Of a stretch of DNA of 64,000 bases, positions 57,222 through 64,000 are shown piece by piece. This DNA comes from Brenneria bubanii. GTDB taxonomy: Bacteria > Pseudomonadota > Gammaproteobacteria > Enterobacterales > Enterobacteriaceae. Within the stretch, counting starts at the first letter, position 1. Every line of letters starts with the position of its first letter. The position numbers were made by a program, and so were the translations under genes. Below the pieces are notes generated by a model. It did no database searches. It had not been told where the DNA came from and saw only the letters and a program-made list of their open reading frames with translations. Location of the stretch: assembly GCF_022378355.1 (NCBI RefSeq), contig NZ_JAKMAJ010000018.1:54129-118128 (forward strand), written 5' to 3'.

Positions 57222-59588
57222 ATGCATAGCTCTCCGCCGTTTTTCAATCGTGCGAAACGTTTGTTGCAGAATAGCGCCATGGCGATCTTTTTACTGGCAT
57301 TGATCGTGCTGGCCTGTCGCCTGTGGCCCCATCCGCCCCTCTCTCAGGGGCAGCCTTTTTCATCGGTTTATTACGATCGGCACGGCACGCTGATGCGTAT
57401 CTCGCTGGCCAACGACGACCGCTACCGCCTGTGGACTCCGCTGGAGGCGATTTCGCCGCTGGCGATCAATGGACTGATGTTGCATGAAGACCGCTGGTTT
57501 TATTACCACGCCGGCTTCAATCCGCTCAGCCTGCTGCGCGGCTTCTGGCATAGCTATATCGCCAGAGAGAGAACGATGGGCGGCTCCACCATCACCATGC
57601 AGCTGGCGCGCATGTACTGGCATCTTAATACCCGCACGCCCCCGGGCAAGCTGATGCAGGTTATGCGGGCGATACAGCTGGAATTGAGCTACTCCAAACG
57701 CGATATTCTTGAAGCCTATCTGAACTACGCGCCCTATGGCCGTAATATTGAAAGTATCGGCGCGGCCAGCCTGATCTATTTCAACAAAGCGCCGCAGGAT
57801 CTGACGCTGCCGGAAGCCTTGACGCTGGCGGTATTGCCGCAATCGCCGAGTTATCGTATCGACGGCGATATCGGCGTGTTGAGCCCGGCGCTGACGCAGG
57901 CGCGCAATCGCCTGTTCCTGCGCTGGCGGGCGCGCTATGGGGCGGACGACAGCCAGCTTGCGTTGTTCAAATTGCCGCTGGCGCTGCGTCAGCCGGAAGG
58001 GATGCCCTATATCGCGCCGCATTTTATTGAACAGTTGCGCCAGCAAAATCAACAGCTGACGCAGGCCGATACCCGCATCGACACCACGCTGGATGCCGGT
58101 TTACAGCGGCTTGTCGAGCGTCAGGTTAACGCTTTTATCACCCGCAATCACGGCCTCGGCATCCATAATGCGGCGGTATTACTGGTCGATAGCCGCGATA
58201 TGGGCGTGCGGGCCTTGATGGGATCGGCCGACTATTACAACCGCGCTATTTCAGGTCAGGTGAACGGCACCAACGCCAAGCGTTCGCCGGGGTCGTCGCT
58301 GAAGCCCTTTATCTATGCGCTGGGCATGGAGCAAGGGGTACTGCACCCGATGACGGTCCTGCGCGACGTGCCTTCGGTGTTCGGCGCCTACGCGCCGGAG
58401 AACTTTGACCGCCGTTTTCTCGGACCGGTCACCGCGACGGACGCGCTGAACTACAGCCGCAATATCCCCGCCGTTTATATCGCCGCGCAGCTACGTCAGC
58501 CGACCTTCTATCAATTCCTGCGTCTGTCCGGCGTCGCCAACATGTTCAGTGAGAATCACTATGGCCTGTCGTTGGTGCTGGGCGGCGGCGAAGTAACGAT
58601 GCAGGAACTGGCGAAGCTGTATGGACTGCTGGCGAATCGCGGTTTGCTGCAGCCGCTGCGCCTGCAAAGCAACGAGCCGATGCCGCAGCCGGTGCGTTTG
58701 CTCAGTGAAGAAGCAAGTTTTATGACGCTGGACATGTTGCGTCGGCATCGTCGTCCCGGCGATACGCTGGCGCAGACTCACTCCGCGCTGCCGGTATACT
58801 GGAAAACCGGCACGTCGTGGGGATTTCGCGATGCCTGGAGCGTCGGCATTTTCGGGCCTTATGTTCTGGTGGTTTGGGTGGGCAATTTCGACAGCAGCGG
58901 CAATAACGCGTTTGTCGGCGTAGATGCGGCCGCTCCGCTGTTTTTCAATATCATCGACAGCCTGCAGGCCAGTTATCCGACGCTACAGGCGCCGAAATAT
59001 CCGTTCCCGAAACGACTCAAGCGGGTGGATATCTGCCTTGCCAGCGGCGATTTGCCGACGCCATGGTGTCAGCAACAGGGAAAAACCTGGTTTATTCCCG
59101 GCAAGTCGCCGATCAAGGTCGATACGGTTTATCGCCCGGTGCGGCTGGATAAACAAAGCGGGGAGGTGGCTTGTCCGCCTTACGATGACGATGAGATCCG
59201 TACCGAAGTGTTCGAGTTCTGGCCGTCTGATCTGGCGAACGTGTTTGCGCAGGCCGGTCTGCCGAAACGCAAGCCGCCGGTTAATCGCTGTAAAGACGGC
59301 GGCGTGGATATCAGCGGCAATCCGCCGCGCATCACGTCGCCGTTGAAAAATACCGTCTACACGCTGCGGCAGTCGCAGCAAGGGCGCGACCGGATTTCCT
59401 TCAACGCCGTGACGGATGCCGACAGCAAAACGGTGTACTGGTTTGTGGATGATATTTATCTCGGCAGCTCGGCCAGTAAAGCGACTATAGACTGGCGGCC
59501 GATCGATAACGGACAGTATCGGATCCGTGCCGTGGACGAGCGCGGACGCGCCGATAGCCGATTGATTCGCATAGAAATCGTGGACTAG
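57222..59588 (+). CDS. pbpC: Penicillin-binding protein 1C
   Basis: 788 aa bifunctional class A PBP. Membrane helix about 18-35; GT51 transglycosylase with catalytic Glu in LHEDRWFYYHAGF and GGSTITMQLARM; transpeptidase with Ser358-x-x-Lys361 (SPGSSLKP) and KTGTSWGFRDAW; C-terminal BiPBP_C domain (from about 690). Paired with the alpha-2-macroglobulin gene as in E. coli and many proteobacteria; the pair is thought to repair and protect murein after protease attack. Confidence 0.95.
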   Translation: MHSSPPFFNRAKRLLQNSAMAIFLLALIVLACRLWPHPPLSQGQPFSSVYYDRHGTLMRISLANDDRYRLWTPLEAISPLAINGLMLHEDRWFYYHAGFNPLSLLRGFWHSYIARERTMGGSTITMQLARMYWHLNTRTPPGKLMQVMRAIQLELSYSKRDILEAYLNYAPYGRNIESIGAASLIYFNKAPQDLTLPEALTLAVLPQSPSYRIDGDIGVLSPALTQARNRLFLRWRARYGADDSQLALFKLPLALRQPEGMPYIAPHFIEQLRQQNQQLTQADTRIDTTLDAGLQRLVERQVNAFITRNHGLGIHNAAVLLVDSRDMGVRALMGSADYYNRAISGQVNGTNAKRSPGSSLKPFIYALGMEQGVLHPMTVLRDVPSVFGAYAPENFDRRFLGPVTATDALNYSRNIPAVYIAAQLRQPTFYQFLRLSGVANMFSENHYGLSLVLGGGEVTMQELAKLYGLLANRGLLQPLRLQSNEPMPQPVRLLSEEASFMTLDMLRRHRRPGDTLAQTHSALPVYWKTGTSWGFRDAWSVGIFGPYVLVVWVGNFDSSGNNAFVGVDAAAPLFFNIIDSLQASYPTLQAPKYPFPKRLKRVDICLASGDLPTPWCQQQGKTWFIPGKSPIKVDTVYRPVRLDKQSGEVACPPYDDDEIRTEVFEFWPSDLANVFAQAGLPKRKPPVNRCKDGGVDISGNPPRITSPLKNTVYTLRQSQQGRDRISFNAVTDADSKTVYWFVDDIYLGSSASKATIDWRPIDNGQYRIRAVDERGRADSRLIRIEIVD

Positions 59589-59642
59589 CCGTCGGTTATC
59601 GGGCGCTTCTCTCCAAGAATTACTGTCGTCCGGTGTTAATCG

Positions 59643-61124
59643 CTATTTTGCTGAATCGCCACTCAGTCGGATAATATTGGCCGCCAGCAAATCTTTTTCC
59701 TGCCCGTTTATTCGCGCGGTTGCGGAATCAATATGGATAGTGAAGTCACTCTGGCAAAAAGCGGGGTTCTGTTCGGCAACCCGAGTGGATGAGCGAAAGG
59801 AACTATATTCCTGGCCATTAAGGCTCTCATTCATGGTATTCATGCCGAAAGGCGCGAACGTCAGCAGATATTTCCCCGTCACGCCCTCAGTATTGGTTAA
59901 TTTGACGGCCACATGAAGATTGGTTATTTCGCCGATTTGATCCGTATCGACAATAAAATAGTTTTCACACTCCATCGCAGAATTGCTACCGCCTAAGAAT
60001 CGATCGTCGGCTTTCAATGTCAATTTGGGTAACGTCTGGCGGTTTTGTTCACGCGCGCGATTATCGTTAATACAGTGCGCAATATAATCGGCTTTCTCGT
60101 CGCCCGTACCTGTCTGAGTACGATATTGCCAGGCTTTCTGACAATCGACCGGCATACCTTGCCCATTGAAATAGATCCATGCCAGGTATTTTGCCGCTCT
60201 TGATCTGGATAGGTCCATTTCATGGGCTTTGATGAATAGCGTCAGCGCTTTGCTGTAGTCAACGTCAACGCCTTCACCGGTGTAATACATCTCTGCCAGA
60301 TTGATAATGGCATCGTCATTATCCTGATCCTGCTGTGCCGCGCGCTCAAACCAGGTGATGGCTTCTTGCGGCGCGGCGTTCACCCCCCAGCGACCTTCCC
60401 GATAGGCTAGACCAAGAATATTCTGTGATTTGGGCTCACCCCCTTCCGCTGCGCGGCGAAACCAGCGTAGCGCTGCAATGTTTTTATCTTTAAGCGAGGA
60501 GTAACCGAAATTGTAGAAATGCCCAACGTAGAAATTGATTTCAGGATCGCCCTGCAGCGCCCAACGCTTCGCCAATCGTAACGTTTCGCTTTTACTGAAT
60601 CCGATACGGCTGAATATGCGGAGAGTCTCGGCATCTGCGCTGTTTAAAAAGCGGGAAGCGTATTTGAGAATCGATACACGCACCTTTGCATCGGTTTCGG
60701 CCTGTGCTTTGGCTTTATACAGGGTGTCGCCGATCTTTTTGGTGATGTTAATATCAATATCCGAGACGTTAATCTTGCCCAATAGTTGGCCGGCTCGCGC
60801 TTGATCCTCCGGTACGCCAATACCGTATTGATAAAAATATCCTGCGTTATAGCAGCCGTAGTCTCCGCCCAACGCGCAGGCTTGTTGATAATAACGTATT
60901 GCCTGTCGGGTATCTTTGGGAACGGAAACGCCAAACTCATAGACAAAACCCAACACTGAAAGCGCCTGAGAATTTGCGTGTTTTGCTAACTTGGTGAGTG
61001 TGGTGAGCGCGGACACATCCTGTTGTTCAAGGCGCTCATAGAGCCGGTCTACATCATTATTGTCCTCTGCAAAAGCAGAGCAGGATAGGCTCAACAGCAG
61101 CATTAATACCGGCATTTTCTTCAT
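59643..61124 (-). CDS. Exported Sel1-repeat protein
   Basis: 493 aa from the ATG at 61124, which begins a Sec signal KKMPVLMLLLSLSCSAFAED; the longer frame from 61247 adds 41 residues that look non-coding. At least five Sel1-type TPR repeats of about 36 residues follow (ALSVLGFVYEFGVSVPKD, SQNILGLAYREGRWG, AIINLAEMYYTGEGVDVDY, AAKYLAWIYFNGQGMPVD). The C-terminal 130 residues (about 365 on) form a distinct beta-rich domain. Function unknown; convergent with pbpC, 54 bp apart. Periplasmic scaffold or adaptor role is likely for the family. Confidence 0.82.
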   Translation of the reverse strand: MKKMPVLMLLLSLSCSAFAEDNNDVDRLYERLEQQDVSALTTLTKLAKHANSQALSVLGFVYEFGVSVPKDTRQAIRYYQQACALGGDYGCYNAGYFYQYGIGVPEDQARAGQLLGKINVSDIDINITKKIGDTLYKAKAQAETDAKVRVSILKYASRFLNSADAETLRIFSRIGFSKSETLRLAKRWALQGDPEINFYVGHFYNFGYSSLKDKNIAALRWFRRAAEGGEPKSQNILGLAYREGRWGVNAAPQEAITWFERAAQQDQDNDDAIINLAEMYYTGEGVDVDYSKALTLFIKAHEMDLSRSRAAKYLAWIYFNGQGMPVDCQKAWQYRTQTGTGDEKADYIAHCINDNRAREQNRQTLPKLTLKADDRFLGGSNSAMECENYFIVDTDQIGEITNLHVAVKLTNTEGVTGKYLLTFAPFGMNTMNESLNGQEYSSFRSSTRVAEQNPAFCQSDFTIHIDSATARINGQEKDLLAANIIRLSGDSAK

Positions 61125-61489
61125 TGTTAACGGCTCTTTCGTCAGATTTTTTCTGTTCCCGGCGGGAATCGTTCCACCCCGGAAACGCGGTAGCGGCGCA
61201 GGGCAAAACGATGCGCGTTTTTGTCCCATAAAGGTTGTGGCCGGCAACTATATTAACGTGGTTTATATCCTTATGCGCAGTTACTTTACACATTATCAGG
61301 CAGAGCAGATAATAGCCGAAAGTAGCAGAGCATTAGCCGGGACATAGAACCCGCAACGCTGAAATAAGCTGGCTGGATGTTTGATTTTTTATAAAAACGT
61401 GGTGAAGTTTTGGGGACGCCTGGCAATACTGTTCTTGTAACGTCTGATCCTGAAAATAATGCCATGCAAAATATTATAAGGTTACCATT
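61125..61489. other. Intergenic region before the accessory tail
   Basis: 365 bp. It carries the 5' side of the Sel1 gene and, from about 61370, the start of the AT-rich tail. I see no gene or repeat. Confidence 0.5.
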
Positions 61490-61930
61490 GTGATACGTAA
61501 ACTAAAAAAAAATGATAGTCAATGGACCATGGAAAGTGTAAGCGATCCACTTTTTAAATATGAAGAGCATGGGTTGGAAATCTCCTTTATGATATTTATA
61601 GGCGATGATGAAAGGAAAAAACACATCAACGATTATATGAAAAAAAATAATATAAAGCATGAGGGTGACATTCCGGATGACGTTTACAATAATGCCGGTT
61701 ATGCAGTTATCTACTTTAATTTCAATGGGTTTGATGAACTATTTTGCACTAGCACTAATGATTTTTTAAAGAAAATAAATCAGGCCGATAAGATAACACC
61801 CGGTGTCTATGAAGAGATAGACGACGACGATAAAATAAAGGGATATGTTTTCATCGGTCATGATATATCACTGTCAGTATACACAAAAAAAGCCCCTTTG
61901 GATCGTATAAAAAATATACTGAAGGCATAA
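61490..61930 (+). CDS. Immunity-like small acidic protein of unknown family
   Basis: 146 aa from a GTG with AAGG eight bases upstream. Not recognised. It is cytoplasmic, charged, rich in Asp/Glu/Lys (EEIDDDDKIKGYVF) and coded by AT-rich DNA unlike the preceding genes. Such small, acidic, AT-rich orphan genes beside Rhs remnants are usually toxin-immunity genes of displaced C-terminal modules, and that is the inference here. No matching toxin tip is seen next to it. Confidence 0.65.
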   Translation: MIRKLKKNDSQWTMESVSDPLFKYEEHGLEISFMIFIGDDERKKHINDYMKKNNIKHEGDIPDDVYNNAGYAVIYFNFNGFDELFCTSTNDFLKKINQADKITPGVYEEIDDDDKIKGYVFIGHDISLSVYTKKAPLDRIKNILKA

Positions 61931-62061
61931 GTCTTATTACCAAAGTAATTAGATGGCGATTGCTTCCCAAATGATAACTTGATTTCATTTGATATGAGAA
62001 TGTTATTGGCTGAATTGAAAGTGAAATGTATCAGTGTGTCTGTTACGATTGGGTTATATAA

Positions 62062-62390
62062 AATCCGTCGAAAGTTTATTATTTATTTTATATTTTGAGT
62101 TGTTTATCTGTAGTGGATGAACCTGATCAATTTTTACTATGTCTACGGATGTTGAAAAGTGAGGGGTTAAATACATCAGATGAAAGATATTTAGATAAAA
62201 TATACTATAAAAGATAGATAAGTTAAAAATTATAGATGATGTGCGCGAGCATTTATTTATTTGCAAGGCAATATCAAAGCCTGTACGTTCATCATTGTTT
62301 AAAAACAGGTTTGAATTGCTAAAATTATGTGGTGTGAAATTTTTAAAGATAGATGATAATTATAAATATGATGCCTGGAGTGGCTGGTGA
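62062..62390 (+). pseudogene. Frameshifted immunity-like gene
   Basis: Two adjoining open stretches read as one protein interrupted by a one-base shift. Frame one, to the TAG at 62215: DEPDQFLLCLRMLKSEGLN then TSDERYLDKIYYK. Frame two, from 62211 to the TGA at 62388: KIDKLKIIDDVREHLFIC, then SLFKNRFELLKLCGVKFLKI and DAWSGW. No clear start or ribosome site is visible. Amino-acid texture resembles an immunity protein; family not recognised. Confidence 0.5.
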
Positions 62391-62573
62391 ATTTTGTCAA
62401 AGCAGAAAGTTAAACATTGCCTTAATAAATCTGAATTAGCACCTGACAGGTTAGGCGCAGCAGACGCCGAAAGCCATGCTATAGGACGATAAATGGTTGC
62501 GGAAAAGGAGATAGTTGACGCGGGACTCGGGGGGCTGGCAGATCCGAAATAGCAAAAGCGGCCTGTGCGATGA

Positions 62574-62650
62574 CCGATTTCTGTACTACGAGCCGACCGG
62601 CGGAGGGGATTGCCTGACCCGTTAGTGTGGCTGGGTGAGGCTAACCCGGA
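62574..62650 (+). pseudogene. Degenerate Rhs core end, remnant A
   Basis: Translates to RFLYYEPTGGGDCLTR, resembling the Rhs RYYEPxxGRFxxQDPIGLAGG end with frameshift and stop damage; bases after it (TGACCCGTTAGTGTGGCTGG) align with a decayed QDPIGLAG codon string. Too short and damaged to be functional. Confidence 0.5.
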
Positions 62651-62757
62651 TGCGTAGGTATATAACCCACCGTGTAGTAAAGTTATGTTTTAGTCGCTTT
62701 ATTTGCCGCATCGTCTGACTTGGAATGCTTCTTGTCCATAGTCAACTTTCTCTGCGG

Positions 62758-63176
62758 CGGGCGGTAGCGTGAGCAATTTCCTGCGCTATGACGACTGAAT
62801 GAGGGGAGTTTACAGCCGAAACAAGCAGTACGAACCGAAAATCGGATAGACCATTGCGTAGGACCTGATAGGGCTGGCGGGTGGGATAAGGCCACAGGGG
62901 GATGTTTATAATCTGCTGACCCGTGTTGATCCGCCAGGATTAGCTGAATCTGCATGTGAATAGCTGCATAAGATATTTGATAATATTGAGGAAAGTCGGA
63001 GAACCTGGGAATCATCTAATTTCTTGGCTCATAATGAGTGGCCGCCAAATAGAGCCTCGAAACCGGGGTCAGATGGTAGACCCTATAATGTTTATGAAGT
63101 TACTAAGCCGATTACTGTTGGTACCGGTGATGTCACAGGCTGGTTCGGATGTGAAGGTGGCGGAACTCAGTATTAA
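62758..63176 (+). pseudogene. Rhs core remnant B with TNT-type toxin tip
   Basis: In one frame, with three or more stops, it reads QYEPKIG, stop, then DLIGLAGG (from QDPIGLAGG, Gln codon now TAG at 62859), NLLTRVDPPGLAESACE, stop (62961), and the tip HKIFDNIEESRRTW...NEWPPNRASKP then RPYNVYEVTKPITVGTGDV and WFGCEGGGTQY, ending at the TAA 63174. The ending is characteristic of TNT (DUF4237) toxins, NAD+ glycohydrolases. About 40 residues usual between WPPN and YNVYEV are absent, so the tip also looks internally deleted. Not expected to make active toxin. Confidence 0.7.
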
Positions 63177-63235
63177 TTATCAGATAATATAATAAATTTA
63201 TTGAATAATGTTTCGTTAAAGATATTGTAATTTTC

Positions 63236-63475
63236 ATGAATAAAAAAGAGTTAAAAGAAAGGCTTGTAAAAGAAAAAATCTCGAGATCTTTATATTCCTT
63301 GGATGGCGGTTTACCAAATGAAAAATTATGTCTCGAGCACGAAAATGGTTTTTGGGTTGTTTATTATTCAGAAAGAGGTGTTAAAACCGGGATGATAAGT
63401 TTCCTGAGGGAATGTGAAGCCTGTAAATATATATATGATCAAATTAATGCGGTTTTTTCTGGTAATGTAAAATAG
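63236..63475 (+). CDS. Small protein, probable cognate immunity to the TNT tip
   Basis: 79 aa, intact, 59 bp after the TNT stop. SLYSLDGGLPNEKLCLEHEN then WVVYYSERGVKTG matches a pattern I recall in small proteins found beside TNT-domain toxins (YSLxGGLPNExYCL...W.VYYSERGxKTG). The AT-rich composition fits the surrounding tail. Immunity by binding the toxin is the inferred role. The ribosome site is poor. It could be retained protection against kin strains. Confidence 0.7.
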   Translation: MNKKELKERLVKEKISRSLYSLDGGLPNEKLCLEHENGFWVVYYSERGVKTGMISFLRECEACKYIYDQINAVFSGNVK

Positions 63476-63647
63476 ATAAACAGCCGTAAGTTATTACGCG
63501 ATCCTTCCGTTTTTTATTTTATTAGCGATTAGTTGCTATAAATTAATCTGCGTCTCAATAATAATTCCCCCCTTTCTACCGTCAAGGTGACAGGTATGCC
63601 GGTGATAAAACCGGACTTTTCGAGCCAACGGCCTTTGAGGCTGATGA

Positions 63648-63807
63648 CGGGCGGTAGCGTGAGCAATTTCCTGCACAATGACGACTGAATGAGGGAGTTT
63701 ACAGCCGAAACAAGCAGTAAGAACCGAAAATCGGATAGACCATTGTACAGGACCCAATAGGGGTTGATGAATGTAATATAGTCCATCGGGTAGTGACTTC
63801 TGAATAA
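63648..63807 (+). pseudogene. Degenerate Rhs core end, remnant C
   Basis: The first 116 bp repeat remnant B at about 92% identity with one single-base gap. The Gln codon survives here: QDPIG is encoded at 63748-63762, then VDECNIVHRVVTSE and a stop. Stops at the expected Arg of IGR (TAG 63736) and upstream (TGA) are shared with remnant B. It is followed by a different tail than B. Confidence 0.65.
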
Positions 63808-63925
63808 GCAGCAAATTTCCGGGCAGGCAATGGAATATCAAGGCCGACTCCATATCATAGAACGACACCGACTCAGCATATAGCCGGAGCACCGTACTCG
63901 CGTGATCCGTGGATATCAACAACTA

Positions 63926-64000
63926 GGCTGTGTCCCGCAATAGATTTTGATAGAATAACTCTCTGATTTTTCATGTAGATACCACCATGGCTCGTTACGA
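63926..64000 (+). mobile_element. Probable left end of an IS5-type insertion sequence (truncated by window)
   Basis: GGCTGTGTCCCGCAATAG at 63926 looks like an IS terminal inverted repeat, preceded by CTAG. An ATG at 63987 starts MARY, the opening of many IS5-family transposases (MARYDLSD...). Only four codons are visible, so the family is tentative. Confidence 0.45.

Noticed and set aside
62054-62266. 70-codon minus-strand AT-rich frame
   Set aside because: Low complexity and antisense to the coding-like frameshifted immunity gene.
62683-63015. 110-codon minus-strand frame across the Rhs/TNT remnant
   Set aside because: Antisense to the recognisable Rhs and TNT frame; no domain. Shadow frame.
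1-64000. CRISPR arrays, tRNA or rRNA genes
   Set aside because: No regularly spaced repeats of CRISPR type and no tRNA cloverleaf or rRNA sequence was recognised on reading. The only periodic array is the 12-bp operator-like repeat at 28026.

Overview
The window is chromosomal DNA of an enteric gammaproteobacterium (Enterobacterales). The gene set and several gene orders match E. coli (rspA-rspB-ydfJ-ydfI-rspR-ydfZ, xapAB, ada-alkB, yghU beside gsp, alpha-2-macroglobulin gene-pbpC, mdtABC). Two diverged copies of an about 125 bp palindromic intergenic repeat, of a kind I recall from Pectobacterium, Serratia and Yersinia, point to the Pectobacteriaceae (Brenneria/Pectobacterium/Dickeya-like). 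The genus is inference only.

Layout. 0-3.8 kb: class I fumarase, then a LysR regulator divergent from a PACE-type efflux gene. 3.8-6.4 kb: alkylation-repair block (AlkA-type glycosylase divergent from ada-alkB, with an Ada-box match between them). 6.4-9.4 kb: nrfC-nrfD-like electron-transfer pair plus an MFS exporter, with no catalytic subunit in view. 10.2-16.9 kb: complete rsp/ydf sugar-acid locus that can be read as L-gulonate -> D-fructuronate -> D-mannonate -> 2-keto-3-deoxygluconate, with transporter and regulator. 17-20 kb: exported phytase-like protein and MdtG. 20-23.4 kb: xapR divergent from xapAB (xanthosine phosphorolysis and nucleoside uptake).

23.4-31.1 kb: a five-gene Liv-type ABC importer divergent from a FadR-type regulator, a glyoxalase-like protein and a divergent ProC paralogue. 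A three-fold 12-bp-periodic repeat overlapping a perfect palindrome lies upstream of the importer. This looks like an uncharacterised uptake/catabolism unit. 31.2-41.6 kb: GST, acetyltransferase, then mdtA-mdtB-mdtC followed by an outer-membrane channel lipoprotein instead of mdtD-baeSR. 41.7-47.7 kb: hydrolase, two small exported proteins, yghU and gsp. 47.8-50.6 kb: scrA-scrB sucrose PTS. 51.1-61.1 kb: bacterial alpha-2-macroglobulin with thioester motif, its partner pbpC, and a Sel1-repeat exported protein.

61.4-64 kb: an AT-richer accessory tail that looks like a polymorphic-toxin graveyard. It holds an orphan immunity-like gene, a frameshifted immunity-like gene, three degenerate ends of Rhs cores (two of them about 92% identical and sharing the same stop codons), a TNT-type (NAD+ glycohydrolase family) toxin tip that appears internally deleted, an intact small gene placed as its immunity gene, and the probable left end of an insertion sequence cut by the window edge. 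This tail and the Liv/VOC/P5CR unit are the most novel-looking parts.
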